DNA from: Bacteroidetes bacterium GWF2_43_63
GTDB taxonomy: Bacteria > Bacteroidota > Bacteroidia > Bacteroidales > DTU049
Length of the DNA: 64,000 nt
Direction: 5' to 3'
Assembly: GCA_001769275.1 (NCBI GenBank)
Contig: MEOQ01000050.1
Location: 62,001 to 126,000, forward strand
Shown here: positions 33,672 to 40,486 of the stretch, in pieces
How the letters are laid out: every line of letters begins with the position of its first letter
How positions within the stretch are numbered: the first letter of the stretch is position 1
Program-made: the position numbers and the translations under genes
Notes under the pieces: generated by a model
Databases searched by the model: none
What the model was told of the DNA's origin: nothing
The model's input: only the letters and a program-made list of their open reading frames with translations

Positions 33672-34866
33672 AATCTTCGTTTATTAAAATCTGAAGTCCT
33701 TCCATTACCGGCATGATTGCCTGTGATACTATTGCGTTCCCGTAGGCTTTAACTGACTCGTTTCGCCACTTTGAAAAGGTAATACCGTCCATGGGGGGGG
33801 GAATCCCATCATCTCCGCTACAAATAGGGGATTGAGTTGGCCAGTTTGACCAGTTGCTTGAAAGGCTCTCTTTTGCAATCCGTCCTGATTTCGCTTCCCT
33901 GTGTTTTTTGATGGGTCGTCGGTCGCACACGGGGTTGGCAAGAGCCCTCTCACGCATGCATATTTTAATTTGTCGCCGGCATGCTTTTTTGCATAATCGG
34001 AGTTTCCTGATCCACCTCCATTTGAGTCGCTGGCTGTCGGAGTCGGTAATAATCCTTTTTCTTTCAATGCTGTAAACATGCTTTTCCCGCCTTGTTTGAA
34101 GTCTGATTTCCTTCCGGTCTCTGAGGTTATTGTTGGCAATAAATTCAGCTTTATAAATTCTGTTTTTCCGTCCGAATTGCAAACCTTTAACCCCTGTGTT
34201 TGTGGCGTGTGATCCATTGTTGTAGGTGTAGGCAACAATAAAAATTCTGTCCCTTCGGTGCGGCGCTCCGACGGCACAAGCCGGAATAACAACCGGCTGT
34301 ACTTCAAATCCACTTTGTTCAAGAGTTTCGCAGATTTCGTCAATGATGTATCGACCTTCCTTCGTAATAATCTTTTTGCTCTTACCGACAAGTCTGTTTC
34401 CTCCCAAACTGTTTTCCGCACTGAATAAATCCTCTGCACCTTCCACTCTAACCGTACCGCCGGGTTGTACCATTGAGAGGAGTCCAGCAACATTTTCACC
34501 AATGACGGCAACCGGCCTGACTTCGGCAATGACACGAAGCATTTCCGGCCAGAGGAAACGGTTATCATCCGCTCCCTTTCTTCCACCGGCAACTGAGAAT
34601 GGCTGACATGGGAATCCTCCAATAATGACAGTTGGCAGCTTTGGGTTCCAGTTTGATTTTTCAACGAGTGTTTCATAGGTCAGTGTTCTTATATCAGTGT
34701 GATGGTATGTGTCCGGCCAGTAATATTCAAGCACTTTTCTCGGGAATTCGGCGATCTCACAGCTTGCAACAATTATCCATTCTTCGCGTCCGTATTTCTC
34801 GTTTAGCATTTCGGCCGCAAGCTCAGGCCCACCGATCCCCGAAAAAAGTGTGATCAGTTGAATCAT
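33664..34866 (-). CDS. DNA (cytosine-5) methyltransferase
   Basis: A 400-residue C5 methyltransferase. Motif I LFSGIGGPELAAE, motif IV GGFPCQPFS (catalytic Cys87), motif VI GENV (124-126 for ENV), motif VIII APHRRDRIFIVAY, and motif X KAYGNAIVSQ are all present. The central variable region is short and has repeated ANP/ADT-like segments. No restriction enzyme neighbour, so an orphan enzyme that protects phage DNA is likely. A nine-C tract at 33801-33793 encodes the PPP of GIPPPMDG near the C-terminus. A second long frame overlaps it. Confidence 0.9.
   Translation of the reverse strand: MIQLITLFSGIGGPELAAEMLNEKYGREEWIIVASCEIAEFPRKVLEYYWPDTYHHTDIRTLTYETLVEKSNWNPKLPTVIIGGFPCQPFSVAGGRKGADDNRFLWPEMLRVIAEVRPVAVIGENVAGLLSMVQPGGTVRVEGAEDLFSAENSLGGNRLVGKSKKIITKEGRYIIDEICETLEQSGFEVQPVVIPACAVGAPHRRDRIFIVAYTYNNGSHATNTGVKGLQFGRKNRIYKAEFIANNNLRDRKEIRLQTRREKHVYSIERKRIITDSDSQRLKWRWIRKLRLCKKACRRQIKICMRERALANPVCDRRPIKKHREAKSGRIAKESLSSNWSNWPTQSPICSGDDGIPPPMDGITFSKWRNESVKAYGNAIVSQAIMPVMEGLQILINEDYE
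33729..34676 (-). CDS. Overlapping +1-frame ORF within the methyltransferase gene
   Basis: 315 codons are open in the +1 frame inside the C5 methyltransferase gene. The translation is orderly: WYNPAVRLEWKV, SRLLFRLVPSERRTEG, two LLPTPT blocks, LLPTPCATD and LNPLFVAEMMGFPPPWT. Proteins with LPTPTA repeats and a MGFPxGWT end are often annotated in phages. These blocks mirror the ANP and DGIP segments of the methyltransferase frame, so they may be a by-product of that coding. Whether it is translated is unknown. Confidence 0.3.
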   Translation of the reverse strand: MKHSLKNQTGTQSCQLSLLEDSHVSHSQLPVEERERMITVSSGRKCFVSLPKSGRLPSLVKMLLDSSQWYNPAVRLEWKVQRIYSVRKTVWEETDLSVRAKRLLRRKVDTSLTKSAKLLNKVDLKYSRLLFRLVPSERRTEGTEFLLLPTPTTMDHTPQTQGLKVCNSDGKTEFIKLNLLPTITSETGRKSDFKQGGKSMFTALKEKGLLPTPTASDSNGGGSGNSDYAKKHAGDKLKYACVRGLLPTPCATDDPSKNTGKRNQDGLQKRAFQATGQTGQLNPLFVAEMMGFPPPWTVLPFQSGETSQLKPTGTQ

Positions 34867-36050
34867 TTCGCAACAACCTTATCTTGATAGGAAACATGTG
34901 GACTGGCAATGACAACACCCGCGTCTGCCATTTTCTCACAGAATGTGACCATACGGGCTACCGTCATGTTCTGCAGCTTTGCATCCGGAAGATCCTTTCC
35001 CTCGCGCTCAAACCACATTGCGAAAATATTCATGTACCCCTCTTTGTTCAGGATAACAATCTTCTTGCTTTTCTTGACATCAAGGGTAGTGTATGCAATG
35101 TGGAGTTCAAGTTGGTTCTGGATCTGTTCGACGCCGGCATGCGTTGCTGCCGTCTGCGAAGCGTCTGTTTCAACTTTCTTGGCCTCGTCAATAACTTGCT
35201 TCGTGTCATCCTGGATCTTGTCGGATATCTGTTGTTTTAGTGCCTCCTTCTCGACATCTGTTTTTGCCGTTTCAATCTCCTGAAGCTTTTTCTTTAAAGC
35301 GGGGAGATCGCTTTTTGCGCGCTCGTTGATCTTGTCGCACTCTGCAATAACCCTTGCCTGATTAAATGTCTCGCTGACCTCGAGAGCCATTTTATCTATC
35401 TCCTCAACAGGTACAAGAGATTTCTGATAGGCGCTCAAATTCTTTCCGACGTGTTCCTTGAGTGATCCTTCAACCGTCACCGGAATGGTAACCGGATTGT
35501 CTCTGGATGGAATTGCGGAATTGATATTGGCAATTGTCAGCATTTGCAGATACTCATTGACCGTCTGCTGATGGTTGGTGATAACAGTGCTTTCAATCTC
35601 AGCCAGTTTTGTATTGAGAATCTGGCGGATGAATGCCAGTGTATTTTTCCGGTCCAGTTCCTTCTTTGCGGCGGCCTCAGCCTCCTGTTGTTTTTTAAGG
35701 ACCTCAGCGGCGTATTTGTTTCGGTCCTCCTGGACGGTCTTAATTGTTTCGTCAAACCACGCCTCCTCTGTTGTAAAGAGTTTTTTGACTGCATCGACCA
35801 TCTGGGTGAATGGCGTTCTGCGATCCTTCATCCTTGTTTTAGCCTTTTTACAGTTGTCAATGAATTCCTTTCGGAGAGTGTCTGACTTCTCGTCAATCGG
35901 CAAACCATTGATAGCCTTCAGACTTGTCTCAGCCTTCAGGCGAAGGCTCTTGTTTTGATTAAGGATGTCGGGTGCGGCCTTTGATAGTTCAGTGAATTTA
36001 TCAACTGAAAAATCTTCTTGTGTTGCCGGTAAATTTTCGTTTGCTTCCAT
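34863..36050 (-). CDS. Long coiled-coil protein next to RecT
   Basis: A 395-residue protein, largely coiled coil (about 60-150 and 215-300, rich in E/K/A). The C-terminal 80 residues form a globular domain (KKIVILNKEGYMNIFAMWFE). This is the style of DUF1351-type proteins that accompany phage single-strand annealing systems, though identity was not established. It overlaps the methyltransferase by 4 bases and follows recT by 12. Confidence 0.55.
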   Translation of the reverse strand: MEANENLPATQEDFSVDKFTELSKAAPDILNQNKSLRLKAETSLKAINGLPIDEKSDTLRKEFIDNCKKAKTRMKDRRTPFTQMVDAVKKLFTTEEAWFDETIKTVQEDRNKYAAEVLKKQQEAEAAAKKELDRKNTLAFIRQILNTKLAEIESTVITNHQQTVNEYLQMLTIANINSAIPSRDNPVTIPVTVEGSLKEHVGKNLSAYQKSLVPVEEIDKMALEVSETFNQARVIAECDKINERAKSDLPALKKKLQEIETAKTDVEKEALKQQISDKIQDDTKQVIDEAKKVETDASQTAATHAGVEQIQNQLELHIAYTTLDVKKSKKIVILNKEGYMNIFAMWFEREGKDLPDAKLQNMTVARMVTFCEKMADAGVVIASPHVSYQDKVVAK

Positions 36051-36062
36051 GTTGGTTGTGAA

Positions 36063-36998
36063 TTAAAAAATGTCATCATCATTTTTTGCGGCCGGAGTCT
36101 CAGGCGCTCCCGGATCAGGGGCGCAGCATTCTCCCTGTGGTTTGTTCTGAAGTTCCTCACTTGGCGCTTGTGGATCAGCATCCGACTTTGCTGGGAAAAA
36201 TTCGCGCTGCTCCTGAGTGGCCTCATCCTCGTGCTCCACATTCTCAGCCTTGAATGCGACTTTCGAATACCCCTTAAGAGCGTGCTTGATGGTTTTTGTC
36301 ATCAGGAATCCGGGGTCAATCTGGCCATTGTTCGAAGTGTACAGATCATTAGCGGATGTGCCGCGATTGTTCTTTTTTGAATAACCGGCGAGTCGATCAA
36401 TCTCAAGTTGGTCGATAACCTTAAAGTCATAACCTCCATCGGGCAGGAGTATTTTCACAAAACATGCAATGATCTTCGCCTTTTCGTTGCGTGGGAATTT
36501 TGCCTCATAGCGGATCATCATGTCACCATTTTCATTCAGGCCCATTCCGAAGGCGTCTCCATCATAAACAACGATTGGGTTGGCTGCGCGCTTGATCACT
36601 CCATTGCGGATATATCGCGCCAGTTCGCCCCATGCGGTCATTACAACCTTCATAAAGTCCTTATAAATTGGTGCAGCTTTCGTTCCGGTGTTCACTCCGC
36701 GGGATGACAGATAGGCCTCCGACTTTTGTCCTGGCGCCAGATCAATATCCTCAAGCGCAACATCAAGGTAGCACGATAGGATTGACATTTTTGTGCAGTT
36801 CAACAGCTTTGGATCCGCAGTCATCGCCTGCCGGAAATAGATTGCGGTTCGCGCCTCGAATTGAGTTGCATCCTCAACCGTTTTCCTGCAGCTCAAAACC
36901 TGAGTGCTGATAAATTTTTCCTTGAAATCCGGGATGTTAAAAATTTCTCTCGGTTCAACCTGTTCCAGCAATTGCTGGGGTGTTTTTTTTGCTTCCAT
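36063..36998 (-). CDS. recT: RecT-family single-strand annealing protein
   Basis: A 311-residue RecT protein. Core segments are TKMSILSCYLDVALEDIDLA followed by a Gly-rich AYLSSRGVNTG, YKDFMKVVMTAWGELARYI, then NPIVVYDGDAFG. It anneals complementary single strands in phage recombination, paired with the exonuclease at 29518. The C-terminal 60 residues are acidic and disordered, probably the tail that interacts with other replication proteins. Confidence 0.82.
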   Translation of the reverse strand: MEAKKTPQQLLEQVEPREIFNIPDFKEKFISTQVLSCRKTVEDATQFEARTAIYFRQAMTADPKLLNCTKMSILSCYLDVALEDIDLAPGQKSEAYLSSRGVNTGTKAAPIYKDFMKVVMTAWGELARYIRNGVIKRAANPIVVYDGDAFGMGLNENGDMMIRYEAKFPRNEKAKIIACFVKILLPDGGYDFKVIDQLEIDRLAGYSKKNNRGTSANDLYTSNNGQIDPGFLMTKTIKHALKGYSKVAFKAENVEHEDEATQEQREFFPAKSDADPQAPSEELQNKPQGECCAPDPGAPETPAAKNDDDIF

Positions 36999-37007
36999 TT
37001 TTATTAA

Positions 37008-37094
37008 TTAAAGGTGTTTTACAATAACCATCAGGAGATCTATATTTGCATCCATACTATTAAGTAGGTGCATCATCCTTTCAAACTCACTCAT
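37008..37094 (-). CDS. 28-residue peptide, possible
   Basis: MSEFERMMHLLNSMDANIDL..., a short helical frame whose ATG overlaps the stop of the excisionase-like gene (ATGA). The coupling is the only support. Confidence 0.3.
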   Translation of the reverse strand: MSEFERMMHLLNSMDANIDLLMVIVKHL

Positions 37095-37342
37095 GCGACT
37101 CTGTTTTTTTGTAGATATTCATTAATGTCACTCATCTGAAATTTCATGTTCTTTCCGTCTCTGATAAATGGGATCGTGTGACGTAGGGCCATCGCGCGGA
37201 GCTTTCCTGCTGAAACCTTCATATACTCTGATGCCTCTCTGAATGTGAGTACTGGGTTCCCTTGGGTAGCCATTGCCCTGCTGACCGTCTCAGTAATAAT
37301 TTTCTGCAGGGTTTCGGAGTCTGTAACAATTATATTGCTCAT
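37091..37342 (-). CDS. Excisionase-like HTH protein
   Basis: An 83-residue protein with a MerR-like/HTH_17 domain (about 30-80): LTFREASEYMKVSAGKLRAM, then RHTIPFIRDGKNMKFQMSDI. This matches the excisionase family and would guide integrase toward excision, or regulate early genes. An AGGAGGG site precedes the ATG. It is the second gene of the first early operon. Confidence 0.7.
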   Translation of the reverse strand: MSNIIVTDSETLQKIITETVSRAMATQGNPVLTFREASEYMKVSAGKLRAMALRHTIPFIRDGKNMKFQMSDINEYLQKNRVA

Positions 37343-37524
37343 AGTCCCTCCTTCTTGAGAATATTGGTGATCTGGCGACTTGACAACGAGCCAAATTCCT
37401 TGACGTTTTCAATCTTTCCAATAGCTGAGGTTTTATTTAAACCCATATTTATGAGTTCTTTATATCGACCAACTATCTTTTTATTGCGTTTTTCGTCAAT
37501 TAATTGCTTATCTTTGCGTTTCAT
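37339..37524 (-). CDS. First early gene, small HTH-like protein
   Basis: 61 residues from the ATG at 37524 (MKRKDKQLI), chosen over 37596 because the promoter lies between. The second half (INMGLNKTSAIGKIENV, LSSRQITNILKKEG) has an HTH-like layout. Directly divergent from the repressor, this is where a Cro-like regulator is expected, but no family match is claimed. Confidence 0.55.
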   Translation of the reverse strand: MKRKDKQLIDEKRNKKIVGRYKELINMGLNKTSAIGKIENVKEFGSLSSRQITNILKKEGL

Positions 37525-37548
37525 TTGGTGAAGTGTTTCATGATTAAC

Positions 37549-37585
37549 GCAACAAATATATGCAATATTGTAACTAAATGATGCA
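37549..37585 (-). promoter_or_regulatory. Early promoter/operator motif, copy 3
   Basis: Plus-strand GCAACAAATATA (37549-37560) gives a minus-strand TATATTTG box for the 37524 gene. It is followed by TGCAATATTG (37561-37570), the inverted form of the CAATATTGCA seen in copies 1 and 2, and CTAAATGATGCAC. It lies between the repressor gene and the early genes, where the main operator is expected. Confidence 0.65.
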
Positions 37586-37627
37586 CAACAATACACAATT
37601 AACCGTTATTTAACATCTTTTCACCCT

Positions 37628-38212
37628 ATGGAAGCAAAACAAAGGATGGAACTGTTGCTAAAAGAATTGGGCTTGACTCCCTTACTTTTGGCAAACAAGC
37701 TCGGATATAACCGGGCACAGATTATTATGTTCGTATTAAGTGGTAGAAACGGGATCTCTCGATCGTTAGCAACAAAGATTGTTGCTAAATTCCCAAACAT
37801 TAATTACGACTGGCTGAGATCCGGAACCGGAACAATGAAGGGTAAATCAATTGCCTCTCCGGTATTGAATTATGACATGGTGTTGTCGAACAGGGTGGAC
37901 GCGGACACAATCACGTCGCTCCTGAACATCACAGAGTATGAATTATGCAAGAGGGTAGGATTAAGCCAGTCTCAAATGAGAAAATTGTCGGGTGACACGC
38001 TGATTAAAATTGCACAGGTGTTTCCAAGTCTTAACCCGGAGTGGTTGATCGGAATGTCAACGGAGCCAATTAGAAAAGAGTGTGAGAGGTGTGACGAAAA
38101 AGATCGAATGATCAACAGTCTGCTTGAATTGATTGATACCTACAAACAAAAACTTGCGGATGTAAAACAGGAGTTGGCGACCACTAATCGAAAAACGGGT
38201 ACTTCGAAGTAA
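37628..38212 (+). CDS. Prophage repressor with duplicated HTH
   Basis: A 194-residue protein with an XRE-type HTH (about 1-70: ELGLTPLLLANKLGYNRAQI, then VAKFPNINYDWLRSGTG) and a second, similar unit (about 75-145: ITEYELCKRVGLSQSQMRKL, then AQVFPSLNPEWLIGMST). It ends in a coiled coil (about 150-185) and has no peptidase S24 domain. It probably maintains lysogeny by binding the early operator motifs, and the antirepressor (11570) may release it. Its 3' end overlaps the integrase end by 29 bases. Confidence 0.75.
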   Translation: MEAKQRMELLLKELGLTPLLLANKLGYNRAQIIMFVLSGRNGISRSLATKIVAKFPNINYDWLRSGTGTMKGKSIASPVLNYDMVLSNRVDADTITSLLNITEYELCKRVGLSQSQMRKLSGDTLIKIAQVFPSLNPEWLIGMSTEPIRKECERCDEKDRMINSLLELIDTYKQKLADVKQELATTNRKTGTSK

Positions 38213-39422
38213 TGTCCGCGGCTTCGTCCGCTGAGATCCTGATGTATTTCAGGAATGATTTTTCTGTCCGGTGACCGGTCATCTTCATAATGTAGATGGC
38301 CGGAATTCCCGACAGATAGGCGTTTGTAGCAAATGATCTTCTTGCGGTGTGTGTAGAAACAAGCTGCCACTTTTCGAAAGTCTTATCCTTTCGGATCCCT
38401 CCGGGGAAAGTTGTTTTAATGATTGAATCCTTCAATCCTGCGGCACAGCAAATATCTTTGATCAGGCGATTGAACACTTGGTTGGAATATATTTTCAGCT
38501 TATATTTTCTACGCTCAAGAATTTCGAGGACCGTTGCGTTTATTGGAATCACCACATTGGCGCCAGTCTTTTTTGTTTTCACGTCAATTCGATTATTGCG
38601 GATGGCATCCCGGTCAATCCTCCTGAGATCCGAATACCGGAATCCGGTGTAACAGGCTACCAAAAAAACATCGCGCGCCATCTCGCAGTTTTCTGGCACA
38701 ACGGCGTCGCGGATCAGATCAAGATCAGAGATTGTCAGATAGACACTCTCAGTCTCCCTGGTGAGGGTCCGGAAGTCTGGCCGTCGATAGTCCTGATTTA
38801 CTTTCACCCCGGCAAGATCTGCAGTGCGGAAAAACACCTTGATATTTTTAACATGCTTTCCAAGGGTGTTGACATCCTTGCCGGTATCATACAGATCGGA
38901 CACGAATTTATTATACTCCTGGATCCCGAAACTCTCAAATGAAAATCGCGGAATATACTCCCGGATATATTGTAAGGTTGTTTTATATCCCTTGATGGTC
39001 CAGGTTGAATACTTTCCTGCCGGCAGGGTTTTCATCCCGGTCTCGCAGTCGTGAATAAATTTCTCGATAAAGGTGATGCTTGTGTTTTCGGTTGGCCCCG
39101 CGGCGTACTGATCAGATATTTTTTCGCGAAGTAATTCGGGCGTGATCTTGCCGGCCAATAATAATTCGCGATAAATGACCAGCACCCTTGATCTGAAATC
39201 GTCCATCCATTGATTGAATTCGAGCGCTCCCGGCATACTCCGGAGGGCCTTGCCATTTTTGGAATCCCAGTATTTTGTTTCGACGGACTGGCGGATGTTA
39301 TACTTCAGTGGCCGGTGGGTGACAATCCCATCGGCGTCGATCTCTGAATAACCGAAGTGTATCAGAGCATAAATAGCTGAACTTTTCTTACCTTTGTCTC
39401 TGAGGTAAAATTTCACTTCCAT
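38184..39422 (-). CDS. int: Tyrosine-type integrase
   Basis: 412 residues from the ATG at 39422, preferred because TATCTTTG lies four bases upstream; a 39536 start would add an unlikely tail. N-terminal arm-binding region (about 1-60), SAM-like core-binding domain (about 115-210), and catalytic domain with Arg262 (TGFRYSDLRR), His358-x2-Arg361 (HTARRSF), His384 (MTGHR) and Tyr393. The layout is that of Bacteroidota phage and transposon integrases. It is the last phage gene before host DNA. Confidence 0.9.
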   Translation of the reverse strand: MEVKFYLRDKGKKSSAIYALIHFGYSEIDADGIVTHRPLKYNIRQSVETKYWDSKNGKALRSMPGALEFNQWMDDFRSRVLVIYRELLLAGKITPELLREKISDQYAAGPTENTSITFIEKFIHDCETGMKTLPAGKYSTWTIKGYKTTLQYIREYIPRFSFESFGIQEYNKFVSDLYDTGKDVNTLGKHVKNIKVFFRTADLAGVKVNQDYRRPDFRTLTRETESVYLTISDLDLIRDAVVPENCEMARDVFLVACYTGFRYSDLRRIDRDAIRNNRIDVKTKKTGANVVIPINATVLEILERRKYKLKIYSNQVFNRLIKDICCAAGLKDSIIKTTFPGGIRKDKTFEKWQLVSTHTARRSFATNAYLSGIPAIYIMKMTGHRTEKSFLKYIRISADEAADITSKYPFFD

Positions 39423-39426
39423 AATG

Positions 39427-39434
39427 CAAAGATA
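39427..39434 (-). promoter_or_regulatory. -7 box of integrase promoter (TATCTTTG)
   Basis: The minus-strand TATCTTTG ends four bases before the integrase ATG, so transcription would begin at or next to the start codon. Confidence 0.5.
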
Positions 39435-39438
39435 AGCG

Positions 39439-39492
39439 GGGGAAGAATACGGGGAAGAATTTTGTAGTAAATAATGTTGTATAATGTCGTAT
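39439..39492. repeat. Short direct repeats upstream of integrase, arm-site candidates
   Basis: GGGGAAGAAT occurs exactly at 39439 and 39451. AATGTTGTAT and AATGTCGTAT stand in tandem at 39473 and 39483. Paired short repeats between int and the host border are typical of integrase arm-binding sites near attR. The core crossover should lie to the right, before 39571. Confidence 0.5.
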
Positions 39493-39570
39493 ATTGTTCT
39501 GAAAATAGCAGCAGCAGACCCAATTGAAGGCAACACAAAATACCGGTGATGTTCCTGTTCCGGGCACTTA

Positions 39571-39594
39571 AAGCAGACTTCGGTCTGCTTTTTT
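39571..39594 (+). terminator. Intrinsic terminator at the prophage-host border
   Basis: AAGCAGAC-TTCG-GTCTGCTT followed by TTTT. The bases just before it (GTTCCGGGCACTT) resemble a tRNA 3' end, so this could be the terminator of a tRNA gene used as integration site, though no T-loop is present here. Confidence 0.7.
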
Positions 39595-39644
39595 GCATTA
39601 ACAGGGCGAGAAGTTTATCCCGCATTTTTTCAATCCCATTTTTG

Positions 39645-39652
39645 TATATTTG
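39645..39652 (+). promoter_or_regulatory. -7 box of ispE promoter (TATATTTG)
   Basis: A perfect TAnnTTTG box ends three bases before the ATG at 39656, which predicts a leaderless transcript. Confidence 0.55.
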
Positions 39653-39655
39653 TAC

Positions 39656-40486
39656 ATGCTTTGTTTCCCAAAAGCCAAAATCAATCTCGGTCTGCAGGTG
39701 CTGCGCAAGCGCGCTGACGGCTATCATGACATTGAAACTGTGATGGTGCCTGTGCCGCTGCACGATGCACTGGAAGTCACGGACACGGCTTCCAGAACAG
39801 ATATTCGGACGTTTGGAACAGATTTTTATATTCCGGTTGAGCAAAATCTGGTGTATAAAGCGTGGAAATTAATGGCCGACCGACACGGTATCAAACCGGT
39901 TTTATTTCATCTTGCAAAACGAATTCCTTCCGGAGCCGGCCTTGGAGGCGGTTCTTCGAATGCTGCTGTGGCGCTTGTTTTATTGAATAATTTTTTCCGT
40001 CTTGAATTACCAATCGATGTTTTGAAAACTTATGCAGCTGAACTTGGCAGCGACTGCGCTTTTTTCATTGATTCAAAACCCGCATTGGCACAGGGCAGGG
40101 GAGAAGTATTGAAAAGCATAGAACTTGATTTGTCAGCATACACAATTGCCATTGTCAAATCTCTGAAAATGTCCGACGGACAAACAGGCGTATCAACACC
40201 CGTTGCTTATTCGCTTGTAAAACCCGATGCAGAGCGGATTCCCGAGAGTGAAATCATTTCGTTGCCGGTCAGCGAATGGCGCAATAAACTGATCAATGAT
40301 TTTGAAAAACCGATCTCGGAAAAATATCCGGAAATATCTGAAATCATCAGCAAACTTTACGCTGCAGGAGCTGTCTATGCAGCCATGAGTGGCAGCGGCT
40401 CAGCTTGCTTTGGTTTGTTTGAAACAAAAAATACCGCACTTAATTTCAGCCGGGATTTCTTTGTCCATATTGCGAAAATGCAATAG
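39656..40486 (+). CDS. ispE: 4-diphosphocytidyl-2-C-methyl-D-erythritol kinase
   Basis: A 276-residue GHMP kinase that phosphorylates the 2-hydroxyl of CDP-ME in the MEP isoprenoid pathway. Motifs: N-terminal FPKAKINLGLQV, the ATP loop PSGAGLGGGSSNAA, and C-terminal AAMSGSGSACFGLF. The ATG at 39656 fits the family N-terminus. It is the first host gene after the prophage and converges on lgt with no gap. Confidence 0.93.
   Translation: MLCFPKAKINLGLQVLRKRADGYHDIETVMVPVPLHDALEVTDTASRTDIRTFGTDFYIPVEQNLVYKAWKLMADRHGIKPVLFHLAKRIPSGAGLGGGSSNAAVALVLLNNFFRLELPIDVLKTYAAELGSDCAFFIDSKPALAQGRGEVLKSIELDLSAYTIAIVKSLKMSDGQTGVSTPVAYSLVKPDAERIPESEIISLPVSEWRNKLINDFEKPISEKYPEISEIISKLYAAGAVYAAMSGSGSACFGLFETKNTALNFSRDFFVHIAKMQ

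Larger units (their letters stand above)
1..39570. mobile_element. Integrated temperate phage (prophage), left end outside window
   Basis: Contiguous phage genes run from the left edge to a tyrosine integrase that ends the element: portal, major capsid protein, large terminase, endolysin, antirepressor, replication and recombination genes, repressor and excisionase-like protein. Host housekeeping genes begin directly after (ispE at 39656). The left attachment site is not in the window, so total size is unknown. The P22-type portal and giant polyvalent virion protein suggest a short-tailed, podovirus-like particle; no tail tube or tape measure gene was seen. The right boundary is inferred to lie between the integrase start and the hairpin at 39571. 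Confidence 0.93.

Noticed and set aside
39541-39594. Intact tRNA at the prophage border
   Set aside because: Only a 3'-end-like stretch and terminator are seen. No T-loop, anticodon arm or 5' acceptor strand was found.
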